Assembly (NCBI RefSeq): GCF_900095385.1
Contig: NZ_FMID01000024.1
Span: forward strand, 62,001-126,000
DNA length: 64,000 bases
Source: Methanoculleus chikugoensis
GTDB lineage: Archaea; Halobacteriota; Methanomicrobia; Methanomicrobiales; Methanoculleaceae
Direction of reading: 5' to 3'
The position numbers and the translations under genes are program-made. Under the pieces are notes generated by a model, which had not been told where the DNA came from, did no database searches, and saw nothing but the letters and a program-made list of their open reading frames with translations. This document shows, one piece after another, positions 17,703 through 26,684 of the stretch (the stretch's first letter is position 1; each line of letters opens with the position of its first letter).

Positions 17703-19181
17703 ATGCGTTCGGATCAGATTCGGCAGGGCCGTCTTGCCGGCGAGCGGTCGGGGGATCTCGAGCACTTTCTTGCATCGATGGACGCCGACCGCTGGATTGC
17801 AAGAGCGGATCTCCTCGTGGATATGGCGCACCTCCTCGGCCTCTCGCAGCAGGGGATCATCGACGAGGCTCCGGCACGGGCCCTGATGGCGGCGCTCCTC
17901 GATCTCTACGACAACGGCCTCCCGGAGGAGGCGTTCGACGAGCGGTTCGAGGACGTCCACGCGGGCAAGGAGGCCTACCTCATCGACCGGGTGGGCGAGG
18001 ACTTCGGCGGCCGCCTCCACATGGGCCGGTCGCGGAACGACGAGGTTGCGACCTGCATCAGGATTCGGTTAAAAGAGGAGATCGCCGCCCTCGTACGGTC
18101 GCTCACCGATCTCAGGGCGACCCTGCTCGACGTCGCCGCCGGCCATACGGAGACAGTGATGCCGGGCTTCACCCACCTCCAGCACGCCCAGCCCACGACG
18201 CTGGCCCACTACCTCCTCGCCTACGAGCAGGCCTTCTCCCGCGATACCGCCCGGCTCCGTGAGGCGTATGCACGGGTGGACGTATCGCCGCTCGGTTCGG
18301 CGGCGTTCGCCTCGACCGGCTTCCCCCTCGACCGCGACTACACCGCCCGGCTCCTCGGGTTTGCCCGCCCGGCGCCGAACAGCATGGACGCGGTCGCAGC
18401 ACGGGACTTTGCCGTCGAGGTGCTTGCCGATGCCTCTATCTGCATGGCGACGGCGAGCCGCCTCTGCGAGGAACTCGTCCTCTGGAGCACCGCGTTCGTC
18501 GGGTTTGTCCGGCTCGACGACGCCTACTGCTCCTCCTCCTCGATCATGCCCCAGAAGAAGAACCCGGACGTGGCGGAGATCATGCGGGCGAAGGCCGGAT
18601 CGGTTGCCGGAGAACTTACAGCGGCGATCACGATCACGAAGGGTCTTCCCATGAGTTACAACCGCGACCTCCAGGAACTGACCCCGCACCTCTGGCGCGG
18701 CGTCGAAGCCGCCCGGCAGAGCATCCCGCTTCTCGCCGGGATGCTCGGGTCAGCGGCCTTCGATACCGGGCGGATGGCCGCCGAGGCGGACAGGGGCTTC
18801 TCCACCGCGACGGAACTCGCCGACGTCCTCGTCCGGGAGTACGGGCTCCCCTTCCGCACCGCCCACCGGATCGTCGGGCGGGCGGTCCGGCACGGATCGC
18901 TCGACCTCGCGACACTTGAGGGCGCCGCCCGTGAAGCGGCCGATCTCTCGGTCGTGGAACTCGGGCTGACCCAGGAGAAGATCGACGCCGTCCTCGACCC
19001 GCGTCACGCCGTCGCCGTGCGAAACATCGTCGGCGGCCCGGCGCCCGCGGCGGTTGCCGTTCAGATCGACGAGCAGAAAGAACTCCTCGCCCGGGACGCA
19101 GGCTGGGTGGAGGAGACGGAATCAGCACTAACGAACGCATTCGAAGACCTTATCCTTGAAGCACGGAGGTTTGCAGCATAA
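17703..19181 (+). CDS. argH: Argininosuccinate lyase
   Basis: ArgH splits argininosuccinate into arginine and fumarate, the final step of arginine synthesis. The 492-residue protein has the superfamily signature SSSIMPQKKNPD at residues 278-289 with the catalytic serine loop, and HMGRSRNDEVAT near residues 106-117. Its stop codon overlaps the gatD ATG by one base, so gatD and gatE are probably expressed from the argH transcript. Fumarate released here could feed the kor/suc branch encoded nearby, which is an inference. Confidence 0.97.
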   Translation: MRSDQIRQGRLAGERSGDLEHFLASMDADRWIARADLLVDMAHLLGLSQQGIIDEAPARALMAALLDLYDNGLPEEAFDERFEDVHAGKEAYLIDRVGEDFGGRLHMGRSRNDEVATCIRIRLKEEIAALVRSLTDLRATLLDVAAGHTETVMPGFTHLQHAQPTTLAHYLLAYEQAFSRDTARLREAYARVDVSPLGSAAFASTGFPLDRDYTARLLGFARPAPNSMDAVAARDFAVEVLADASICMATASRLCEELVLWSTAFVGFVRLDDAYCSSSSIMPQKKNPDVAEIMRAKAGSVAGELTAAITITKGLPMSYNRDLQELTPHLWRGVEAARQSIPLLAGMLGSAAFDTGRMAAEADRGFSTATELADVLVREYGLPFRTAHRIVGRAVRHGSLDLATLEGAAREAADLSVVELGLTQEKIDAVLDPRHAVAVRNIVGGPAPAAVAVQIDEQKELLARDAGWVEETESALTNAFEDLILEARRFAA

Positions 19182-20410
19182 TGGAGAGACTCGAGACCGG
19201 AGATCTGGTGCGGTACACAAACGGCGGTACCGCGCTCACCGGCACCTATATCGCCGAACGGGACGGGATGGCCGTCGTCAAACTGGAGAGCGGCTACAAC
19301 ATCGGGACGCCGTTTGAGAAGATCGCGTTCGTCGAGCGCCCGGCCCCGCAGCCGCCGGCAGGCGCGGGGGTCGTCGTCCAGAATCCCGACCTCCCGGAAC
19401 TCGCCATCATCTCCACCGGCGGGACGATCGCGAGCAGGGTGGACTACCGGAGCGGCGCGGTGATGAGCCAGTTCTCGGCGAGCGATATCCTGCGGGCGAT
19501 CCCGGAACTCGGGGATGTCGCCCGCTACCGCGACCGTCAGATTGCCAGCATTCTCTCCGAGAACATGCAGCCGGCGCTCTGGCGGGAACTTGCCCGTGCA
19601 GTCTACGACGAGATCCGGGCCGGCGTTGCCGGGGTGATCGTCACCCACGGCACCGACACGATGGCCTACTCGGCTGCAGCGGTCAGGTTCATGCTCAAGA
19701 CGCCGGTACCGGTCGTCTTTGTCGGGTCGCAGCGGTCCGCCGATCGCCCGAGTTCCGACAACGCGATGAACACCCTCTGCAGCGCCGCCGTTGCCGCCGG
19801 CAACCTCGGCGAGGTGGCGGTGGTGATGCACGCGACGACGAACGACGACCGGTGTGCAATCCACCGGGCGACGAGAGTCCGTAAGATGCACACCTCCCGG
19901 CGCGATGCGTTCCAGAGCACAGGCATGGATCCGCTCGGTTACGTCGACTACCCCTCGCTCTCCGTCACCCTCTCGGACGAGGCGGTCCGGCGGGGCGCGG
20001 AGGAGCCCGAACTCCGCGATACGCTCGAGGAGCGGTGCGCCCTCATCCCCTTCTACCCCGGGATGCCTCCCGCGGTCCTCGACGTCTTCGAGGGTTACGC
20101 CGGCCTGGTTATATCGGGGACGGGGCTCGGGCACGTGGCGACCGGGTGGGTCCCGAAGCTCCGGGAGATGATCGAGGACGGAACGACTGTCGTCATGACG
20201 TCGCAGTGCCTGCACGGCCGGGTCTGCGACCGGGTCTACAACACGGGGAGAGATCTCCTCGCCGCCGGCGTCGTCGAGGGCGAGGATATGCTGCCTGAGG
20301 CGGCGCTCGTCAAACTGATGTGGGTGCTCGGAAACGAACCCGACCCCGAACGGGCGAGGACGCTGATAGAGACCGATCTCGCGGGCGAGATCCGGCGGAG
20401 GTCGGTATGA
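19181..20410 (+). CDS. gatD: Glutamyl-tRNA(Gln) amidotransferase subunit D
   Basis: GatD is the asparaginase-type subunit that releases ammonia from asparagine or glutamine for the archaeal tRNA-dependent amidotransferase. The 409-residue protein has an N-terminal SH3-like domain (about residues 1-65), then the asparaginase motifs STGGTIAS (78-85) with the nucleophilic threonine and VTHGTDTMAYSA (154-165). It overlaps gatE by four bases (ATGA). Confidence 0.97.
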   Translation: MERLETGDLVRYTNGGTALTGTYIAERDGMAVVKLESGYNIGTPFEKIAFVERPAPQPPAGAGVVVQNPDLPELAIISTGGTIASRVDYRSGAVMSQFSASDILRAIPELGDVARYRDRQIASILSENMQPALWRELARAVYDEIRAGVAGVIVTHGTDTMAYSAAAVRFMLKTPVPVVFVGSQRSADRPSSDNAMNTLCSAAVAAGNLGEVAVVMHATTNDDRCAIHRATRVRKMHTSRRDAFQSTGMDPLGYVDYPSLSVTLSDEAVRRGAEEPELRDTLEERCALIPFYPGMPPAVLDVFEGYAGLVISGTGLGHVATGWVPKLREMIEDGTTVVMTSQCLHGRVCDRVYNTGRDLLAAGVVEGEDMLPEAALVKLMWVLGNEPDPERARTLIETDLAGEIRRRSV

Positions 20411-22266
20411 TGGACTACGAGAAACTCGGCCTCAAAGCCGGCATCGAGATCCACCAGCAGCTCGACACCGCCGAGAAGCTCTTCTGCCGTTGCCCCACCT
20501 GCCTCCGGGAGACCGCGGAGCGAACCGGGGAGTTCCACCGCTATCTCCGGGCGACGGAGAGCGAGCTTGGCGAGATCGACCGGGCGGCGCGCGAGGAGAT
20601 GAAACTCGTCCGGAAGTTCTGCTACTACACCTACGACACGGTCTGCCTGGTGGAGCACGACGAGGAGCCCCCGACCCCGATGAACCCCGAGGCGCTCGAG
20701 GTCTGCCTCACGATTGCAAAGATGCTCGGCATGACCCCGGCCGAGCAGGTCCACACGATGAGGAAACTCGTCATCGACGGCTCGAACACCAGCGGGTTCC
20801 AGCGGACGGCGCTCGTCGCGCTCTCCGGCGCCCTCCCCGGCGGGTGCCGCATCGAGACGATCTGCCTCGAGGAGGAGGCGGCGCAGCGGGTGGAGGACGA
20901 GACCTTCTCCCTCGACCGCCTTGGGATCCCGCTCGTCGAGATCACCACCGCCCCCTGCATGCACACCCCCGAAGCCGTCCAGCGGGTTGCCGGGCACATC
21001 GGGATGGTGCTCCGCTCCACCGGGAGGGTGAAGCGGGGCCTCGGGACGATCCGGCAGGACATCAACGTCTCCATCGCCGACGGCGCCCGGGTAGAGATCA
21101 AGGGCGTCCAGGAACTCGACCTGATCGCCGAGGTGGTGCGCCGCGAGGTCGAGCGGCAGGTCAATCTTCTTGCGATCCGTGACGCCCTCCGGGAGAGGGG
21201 CGCCCGGGTCGATCACACCGTCGTCGACGTCACTGCCCTCTTTGCCGGGACGAAATCCTCGATCCTGAAGAAGGCGAAAGCCGTCCTCGCCGTCCGGCTC
21301 TGCGGGTTCGCGGGCCTCGTCGGCCGGGAGATCCAGCCCGGCAGGCGTCTCGGGAGCGAGATGTCGGACTACGCGAAGAAGTGCGGGGTCGGCGGGATCT
21401 TCCACACCGACGAACTCCCCGCCTACGGCGTCACGGCAGAAGAGGTGGCGCGCCTGCGCGAGTTCGTCGGCGCCGCGGAGGAGGACTGCGTCGTCATCGT
21501 CGCGGCGGGAAGAGAGCGTGCCGGGTGTGCCGCCGAGCAGGTGATGATCCGCGCCGAGATGGCCCTCACGGGCGTCCCCGAGGAGACCCGGAAGATGCTC
21601 GAGGAGGGGAGTTCCGCCTATATGCGCCCGCTCCCGGGAGCCGCCCGGATGTACCCCGAGACCGACGTCTTTACGGTCACGATCGACGGGGACCTCTGGG
21701 AGAGGATCGAGATTCCCGAACTCCTCACCGACCGGGCTGAACGGTTCGTCCGGGAGTTCGAGCTCGACGAAGGGCTGGCACGGCAGGTCGCGTTCTCAGA
21801 ACGGCTGCCGCTCTTCGAGAAAGCGGTCGCCGCCGGTGTCCGCCCCACCCTTGCTGCACGGACGCTGCTTGCCACCTGCCGGGAGCTCGCCCGCGACGGC
21901 GTCGAGGTCGCCCGGGTGAGCGAGGAGGAGATCCTTGCCCTTCTCTCGGCGGTCGAGGGCGGCCGGGCGGCGAAGGAGGCGATCCCCGACCTCCTCACCG
22001 AACTCGCGCGGACTGCCGGAGGTGCCGGGACTCCCGGCGAGCGGGTGGACGCGGCGATCGAGAAGATGGGGCCCGCCGTCTCGCAGGCGGACGTGGAGGA
22101 GATCGTGCGCCGTATCGTGGCCGAGCGCGAGGCGTTCGCCCGGGAGAAGGGTATGGGCGCGCTCGGCCCCCTGATGGGCGTCGTCATGCAGGAACTCCGC
22201 GGGAGCGTCGACGGGAAGGTCATCAGCGAGACCCTCCGACGCGAGATCCAGCGGTTACTCTCCTGA
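20407..22266 (+). CDS. gatE: Glutamyl-tRNA(Gln) amidotransferase subunit E
   Basis: GatE is the tRNA-binding and kinase-like subunit that converts Glu-tRNA(Gln) to Gln-tRNA(Gln). The 619-residue protein begins MMDYEKLGLKAGIEIHQQLD, the GatB/GatE start, includes the zinc-type CRCPTC segment near residues 30-35, carries the AspRS-like insertion in the middle (about 280-400) that separates GatE from bacterial GatB, and ends with a YqeY-like tRNA-contacting tail (GPLMGVVMQELRGSVDGK). The ATG at 20407 is inside the gatD stop; upstream codons are shadow. Confidence 0.97.
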   Translation: MMDYEKLGLKAGIEIHQQLDTAEKLFCRCPTCLRETAERTGEFHRYLRATESELGEIDRAAREEMKLVRKFCYYTYDTVCLVEHDEEPPTPMNPEALEVCLTIAKMLGMTPAEQVHTMRKLVIDGSNTSGFQRTALVALSGALPGGCRIETICLEEEAAQRVEDETFSLDRLGIPLVEITTAPCMHTPEAVQRVAGHIGMVLRSTGRVKRGLGTIRQDINVSIADGARVEIKGVQELDLIAEVVRREVERQVNLLAIRDALRERGARVDHTVVDVTALFAGTKSSILKKAKAVLAVRLCGFAGLVGREIQPGRRLGSEMSDYAKKCGVGGIFHTDELPAYGVTAEEVARLREFVGAAEEDCVVIVAAGRERAGCAAEQVMIRAEMALTGVPEETRKMLEEGSSAYMRPLPGAARMYPETDVFTVTIDGDLWERIEIPELLTDRAERFVREFELDEGLARQVAFSERLPLFEKAVAAGVRPTLAARTLLATCRELARDGVEVARVSEEEILALLSAVEGGRAAKEAIPDLLTELARTAGGAGTPGERVDAAIEKMGPAVSQADVEEIVRRIVAEREAFAREKGMGALGPLMGVVMQELRGSVDGKVISETLRREIQRLLS

Positions 22267-22268
22267 TC

Positions 22269-22303
22269 CCCGGCCCGGGTCCGTCCCGGCCGGGTTACTT
22301 TTA
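22269..22303 (+). terminator. GC-rich hairpin with T-tract after gatE
   Basis: The arms 22269-22279 and 22285-22294 pair over ten bases with a single bulged C and a five-base loop (TCCGT), and the sequence TTACTTTTATC follows at once. It begins three bases after the gatE stop, as expected of a transcript end. The T-rich tail also supplies the TATA-like word for the next gene. Confidence 0.45.
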
Positions 22304-22340
22304 TCACCGGTTCCGTACATAAATATAAAGGAGTTTTATC

Positions 22341-22646
22341 ATGGGAAAGACAGGCAGTGTCCAGTGGGCCCAGGTCAAGGGCGTTAAGGGGCAGATTCGG
22401 CTCGTCCCTGCAAGTGAAGGCGAAGTGAAGAAACCCGGCCCGAACCAGCGGTTCAAGCCTGCAGCGGCCATCCAGAAGCGGGCGAGCAGGGAAGGCCAGG
22501 ACCAGCGCCGTGGCGGTCGCGGTGGACGCGGGGGACGCGGTGGCCGGGGCCGGGGAGCAGGCGGCCCGACGGTGGATGTGCGGGTGCGCCGCGGCATACG
22601 CCGCGCGAAGGTTTCGGCTCTCGGGACAAAGCAGAAATCGAGATAA
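22341..22646 (+). CDS. Small basic RGG-rich protein (DUF5350-like)
   Basis: A 101-residue, very basic protein. It begins MGKTGSVQWAQVKGVKGQIR and has a run of RGG repeats at about residues 56-75, then a conserved-looking tail PTVDVRVRRGIRRAKVSALGTKQK. RGG repeats are usually RNA-binding. The N-terminus resembles the methanogen DUF5350 family, for which I know no proven function; the assignment is from memory. It has GGAG 8 bases ahead of the ATG and its own TATA-like word at about 22298-22304. Codon use is like its neighbours, so it looks native and probably well expressed. Confidence 0.7.
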   Translation: MGKTGSVQWAQVKGVKGQIRLVPASEGEVKKPGPNQRFKPAAAIQKRASREGQDQRRGGRGGRGGRGGRGRGAGGPTVDVRVRRGIRRAKVSALGTKQKSR

Positions 22647-22702
22647 GCCGTCTCCCTCTTCTCCTTCAATACTTTTTATACTTGAGAGTTCCAGTATGTG
22701 GT

Positions 22703-23059
22703 ATGGATCTCAAATCCGCCATCAGGACCTATCAGTTTGCCGAACGGGCGAAGTCCGAACTGATTGTGGGGTCGCACCTGACGACAGCCCTGATCCAGTT
22801 TCCGCTCGCGGAAAAGCCCGGCGGAAAACGGATGCTTGTGATGGTGCTCCAGTCGATCCGCTCGGAACTCGATTTTGCGTATGGCGATACGGGACTTTCC
22901 GAGTTTAAGAAGGCCATCGATCACCTCAACGAGGCGATCAGCCTGACGGAGAGTATGGATCTCGGCGCCGCGTCGGAGCGGATAGGGAGGGCCGTCAGCG
23001 CCGCCACGACCGCAGCCCAGATGGCATGGGAGACGCTCAACGAGCATGAACTCCTCTGA
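22703..23059 (+). CDS. Hypothetical alpha-helical protein
   Basis: A 118-residue protein that I do not recognise. It is predicted mainly helical (AIRTYQFAERAKSELIVGSH, LSEFKKAIDHLNEAISLTES), without transmembrane or signal segments, cysteines or nucleotide-binding motifs. I start it at the ATG at 22703 and not at 22682 because TTTTTATAC at about 22673-22681 is a TATA box 25 bases upstream, giving a leaderless message. It overlaps the nitroreductase gene by 14 bases, suggesting a joint role or at least joint expression. Confidence 0.7.
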   Translation: MDLKSAIRTYQFAERAKSELIVGSHLTTALIQFPLAEKPGGKRMLVMVLQSIRSELDFAYGDTGLSEFKKAIDHLNEAISLTESMDLGAASERIGRAVSAATTAAQMAWETLNEHELL

Positions 23060-23573
23060 TCTCCTCCGCTTCCTGAGAGCACGGTCTTCTGTCCGGGAAT
23101 ACTCCGGGGAGCCGCTCGATCCGGAGGATATCGACTACATCCTCGCCTGCGCGAGTACGGCGCCGAGCGCCGGCAACCGCGAGGCATGGGACGTCGTCGT
23201 CGTCACCGACGACGATGTCAGGCTGGAACTCGCGTCGGCGGCCCTGGAGCAGGTGCACATCCGGGAGGCCCCGGCGGTCTTCGTGGTCTGTGCGAACTAC
23301 GTCCGGTCGATGTCGCACTACGGGGAGCGGGGGATCCTCTATGCGCTCGAGGACGCGACGATCGCCTGCACCTACATGATGCTCGCCGCCCACGCCCGGG
23401 ACCTGCACTCGTGCTGGACGGGGGCGTTCGAGGAGAGCGAGGTTCGCGATCTTCTCGGCCTTCCGCAGCATATCCGTCCCGTCGCGCTTCTCGCGGTCGG
23501 GAAGGGGAGGCCGCCGCTCGAACCTATGAAGCGGATGCCGGTGGACGAGCACGTGCACCGCGAGACCTGGTAG
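23046..23573 (+). CDS. Nitroreductase-family flavoprotein
   Basis: A 175-residue FMN-binding oxidoreductase of the nitroreductase fold. [20 protein letters not shown] at the start is the phosphate/FMN-binding RRSxRxF-like segment; [17 protein letters not shown] supplies the second FMN contact; GCW-like [11 protein letters not shown] is also typical. The natural substrate cannot be inferred: family members reduce nitro compounds, quinones or flavins. It starts within the end of the preceding hypothetical gene. Confidence 0.88.
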   Translation: MNSSDLLRFLRARSSVREYSGEPLDPEDIDYILACASTAPSAGNREAWDVVVVTDDDVRLELASAALEQVHIREAPAVFVVCANYVRSMSHYGERGILYALEDATIACTYMMLAAHARDLHSCWTGAFEESEVRDLLGLPQHIRPVALLAVGKGRPPLEPMKRMPVDEHVHRETW

Positions 23574-23595
23574 GATTACCATTCTTGGAGAGAAT

Positions 23596-23934
23596 ATGTC
23601 GGATTATTTGGTTACGCTCGAATCAGCGTGGATAATTAAAGACGTCAAGTCTATGGACGACGCCGTGAGCATCGCGATCAGCGAGGCCGGGAAGCGGCTC
23701 AACCCCTCGGCGAAGTTCGTGGAGATCGAGGCGGGGATGATCGCCTGCCCCTTCTGCGAGGGGGAGTTGAACACCGCGCTCGTGGTCGCCGGCACCGCCC
23801 TCGTCGGGCTCGTGCTGCAGATGAAGGTCTTCCGTGCGGAGTCCGAAGAGCATGCAGCCCGGATAGCGAAGTCGGTCGTCGGGAAGGCGCTGCACGACGT
23901 GCCGCTGAAGGTCCAGGAAGTGCAGGAGTTATGA
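23596..23934 (+). CDS. DUF555 (UPF0212) family protein
   Basis: A 112-residue archaeal conserved protein matching UPF0212/DUF555 in length and in the opening [23 protein letters not shown]. It includes a CPFC pair (ACPFCEGEL near residues 50-58) that could bind a metal or be redox active; function is unknown. GGAGAG lies 5-10 bases ahead of the ATG, and the stop overlaps the sugar-kinase ATG (ATGA), so the two are translationally coupled. Confidence 0.88.
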   Translation: MSDYLVTLESAWIIKDVKSMDDAVSIAISEAGKRLNPSAKFVEIEAGMIACPFCEGELNTALVVAGTALVGLVLQMKVFRAESEEHAARIAKSVVGKALHDVPLKVQEVQEL

Positions 23935-24821
23935 TCTCCGTCGTCGGGCATACCGCCATCGACCACCTCTTCCGGGTGCCGAAACTCCCCGGGCGGCACA
24001 ACTCGACCTACATCACCGGTCACGAGATCTATTTCGGCGGCGGGGCGGCGAACATCGCGGCCGGGATTGCGATGCTCGGGGAGCGGTGCCGGCTGGTCTC
24101 CACGGTCGGCGGCGACTTCCCGGGCAGCGACTACGACCGGTGGCTGCACAGCCTCGAGATCGTGCAGGACTTCACCCAGGTGAAGGATGCCCGGACCGCA
24201 ACCGCGTACGTCTTCACGGACGACGACGGCGACCAGGAGACCTTCTTTGAGTGGGGCGCTTCCGCCGCGTTCTCCCGTGCGGAGGCTCCCGCTCTCGACT
24301 TCGTCCACATGGCGACGGCCGACCCCGACTTCAACGTCCGGGTGGCCCAGAAGAGCAGGTTCGCCTCCTTCGACCCGGGGCAGGATCTCCTCTGCTACAC
24401 CCCCGATCAGCTCGAGATCATCCTTGCGAACATCGATATCCTCTTCTCGAACAACCATGAGATGGACCGGATGTGCGATATGCTGGGGCTGGAGCGGACC
24501 GCACTCGTCGCGTCGATCCCGATGACGGTCACGACCCGGGGAGCGGAGGGGAGCATCCTCTGCATGGACGGCGAGGAGTACCACGTTCCGGCCGTCACGG
24601 TCGAGGCCGTCGACCCCACCGGTGCCGGTGACGGCTACCGTGCCGGGTTCCTCACGGCGTTCCGGAAGGGCTACGCTCCGCTCGACTGCTGCCGCGCGGG
24701 GGCGGTGGTCTCTTCCTTCGTCGTCGAGCGGCCGGGCACCCAGACGAACCTCCCCGACTGGGAGCGGATGCTTGCGCGGTACCGGAAGGTCTTTGGCGAG
24801 CCCGGCGAAATTATCATCTGA
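23931..24821 (+). CDS. PfkB-family carbohydrate/nucleoside kinase
   Basis: A 296-residue ribokinase-fold kinase. The N-terminal substrate signature is [16 protein letters not shown] (residues 35-50), and the C-terminal ATP/anion-hole signature [13 protein letters not shown] begins at residue 228 with the catalytic Asp in GAGD. Methanogen members of this family include nucleoside kinases and ADP-independent sugar kinases; specificity is not evident here. It overlaps the DUF555 gene by four bases. Confidence 0.88.
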   Translation: MISVVGHTAIDHLFRVPKLPGRHNSTYITGHEIYFGGGAANIAAGIAMLGERCRLVSTVGGDFPGSDYDRWLHSLEIVQDFTQVKDARTATAYVFTDDDGDQETFFEWGASAAFSRAEAPALDFVHMATADPDFNVRVAQKSRFASFDPGQDLLCYTPDQLEIILANIDILFSNNHEMDRMCDMLGLERTALVASIPMTVTTRGAEGSILCMDGEEYHVPAVTVEAVDPTGAGDGYRAGFLTAFRKGYAPLDCCRAGAVVSSFVVERPGTQTNLPDWERMLARYRKVFGEPGEIII

Positions 24822-24901
24822 ATTATGGGAAATACAGCGCTGATGGCCGGCATCTCTCTGCCGGCCGCCGTTTCCGGCCCGAGGATACCCGGAGGCGCCT
24901 G

Positions 24902-26641
24902 ATGGAGTCCGGCCCCGACGTGCGTGTCGAGCGGCTCACCCGCTACATCTTCTCCGCTCCATCCTGGCCGCGGTCGCTTGCACTCATCGTCGTGCTCGGT
25001 TTCGTCATCGATGCTGCCACCTACCGGGTGGGGGACGAGTTGTTCCTGGTCGGCACCCTCGGGTTCTCGGTCCCGGCACTGGTCGCTTTCCTGCTGACGG
25101 TGCCGCTGGTGCGGGTCTTCGGCGGCTACATCACCTGGAACCGGTCGGCGCTCCTCGCCCTGGCCTGCACGGTTCTTGCAGTGATCCTGAGCCTTTCCCC
25201 GGTGCTTGTCTTTGGTCGTGCTCTCTTTCCCACGCTTTATGCGGTCGCGTTCGGCCTGGCCTTCGGCCTCCGGCTGCTGGTTCTCGCGGCCGTTGCCGAC
25301 TACCGGATCAGCCGGATGGTCCTCCCCGCGTTCACCCAGAGCGTAGCCGCCATAGCGGTCGGGGCCTGGTTCTTCACCCCCGGTTTCGTCCCCTACGCCC
25401 TCCTGCTCCAGGCGGTCTTCGGGCTGGTCTTCGTCTTTCTGATCTGGCTGATCGAGCGGCCGCTGAAGCGGGCGTTCCAGATCAGCGGGCTCAACTTCCT
25501 CAACACCTTCATCGCCCACCTGACCGACGGGTCGAAGAACATGGAGGACTTCTTCCGCGAGATCGGCGAGGAGGTCTATGTGCCCCAGGTCTCGCTCTTC
25601 TTCTCCCGCGACGCCGGAAAAGACGTCCTCTTCACCGTCCCGAACGTCCACCCCGGCCCGATGGGGGACGTCGGCGGCGGGAACCTCCCCCGGATTCTCC
25701 ACGACACGTTCCCCGAGGAGACGCTCGTCGCCCACGGCTGCGCCACCCACGACTTCAACCTGGTCTCGGAGAGCGAGATCGAGAAGATCGCCCGCGCCGT
25801 CGAGGCGTCCCGGGAAGGGCTCGCCTTCTCCGCCGTCGCGAGCCGCCCTGTCCGGGTCGAATCGGGCTCGGTCTCGATCCTCTGCCAGCGGTTCGGGGAC
25901 GCCCTCCTGATGGTAAGCACCCGGTCGCCGGAGCGGACGGAGGATCTCGACTACTCGGTCGGGATGGCGATCATGGCCGAAGGACGGTGCGCCTTCTCTG
26001 AGGTCGCGTTCGTGGACGCTCACAACTGCATGACCAGCGTGGGCTCCCCGGTCCTCCCGGCGACGCGGATCGCGACGGAGTACATCGCCGCCGCACGCGA
26101 GGGGTTCCGGGTCGCGCGGGACCTGCCTCTTGAGTCCCTCGCGGTCGGGGTCTCGCACGTCCGGGTTCCGTTCACTCGCGAGCAGGGGTTCGGGTCGCTC
26201 GGGGTGCAGGCGCTGGTGACGGAGGTCGAGGGGAGGCGGGCGGCCTACGTCCTCGTGGACGGGAACAACGTGGCCCCGGGCGTCCGGGATCAACTGCGCG
26301 CGGTGGCGCTCGCCCACGTCGACGAGGCGGAGATCATGACGACCGATACGCACACGGTAAACACGATCACCGGGAAGAACCCGGTCGGCTACGTGGTGCC
26401 GGCGAAGGCGATCATCCCCTACATCGAGCAGGCAGTCCGCGAAGCGGTCGCCGATCTCGCGCCGGCCCGCGTGGGGGCGGCGACGGCATCGTGCGAGGGG
26501 GTCGTCGTCTTCGGGTCGCAGCGGGTCTCACAGCTCGCGAGCACCGTGAACGCAATGCTCGCGTTCATCGCCCCGCTGAGTTTCATGATCCTGATGCTCG
26601 CGTTCCTGCTCTCGATCTTTGCCTACATCATGCTGCAGTAA
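24902..26641 (+). CDS. DUF2070 family membrane protein
   Basis: A 579-residue archaeal membrane protein of the DUF2070 family. About six hydrophobic helices fill residues 20-185, a long soluble domain follows (residues 200-540) with conserved polar segments NVHPGPMGDVGGGN, THDFNLVSE and VDAHNCMT that look like a metal or phosphate site, and two hydrophobic segments close the protein. No biochemical function is established. GGAGG precedes the ATG by 6 bases. The HPGP/DxHN pattern hints at a hydrolase, which is inference only. Confidence 0.85.
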   Translation: MESGPDVRVERLTRYIFSAPSWPRSLALIVVLGFVIDAATYRVGDELFLVGTLGFSVPALVAFLLTVPLVRVFGGYITWNRSALLALACTVLAVILSLSPVLVFGRALFPTLYAVAFGLAFGLRLLVLAAVADYRISRMVLPAFTQSVAAIAVGAWFFTPGFVPYALLLQAVFGLVFVFLIWLIERPLKRAFQISGLNFLNTFIAHLTDGSKNMEDFFREIGEEVYVPQVSLFFSRDAGKDVLFTVPNVHPGPMGDVGGGNLPRILHDTFPEETLVAHGCATHDFNLVSESEIEKIARAVEASREGLAFSAVASRPVRVESGSVSILCQRFGDALLMVSTRSPERTEDLDYSVGMAIMAEGRCAFSEVAFVDAHNCMTSVGSPVLPATRIATEYIAAAREGFRVARDLPLESLAVGVSHVRVPFTREQGFGSLGVQALVTEVEGRRAAYVLVDGNNVAPGVRDQLRAVALAHVDEAEIMTTDTHTVNTITGKNPVGYVVPAKAIIPYIEQAVREAVADLAPARVGAATASCEGVVVFGSQRVSQLASTVNAMLAFIAPLSFMILMLAFLLSIFAYIMLQ

Positions 26642-26684
26642 GATACCCGCCATCTTTTCTTTTGAAGCGCTCAATACTGGTTAT

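Noticed and set aside
17221-17802. A 193-codon minus-strand frame considered as a transposase remnant
   Set aside because: I found no transposase motifs such as DDE residues or zinc-binding cysteines, no flanking inverted repeats, and it extends into argH; it is only described as part of an unexplained gap.
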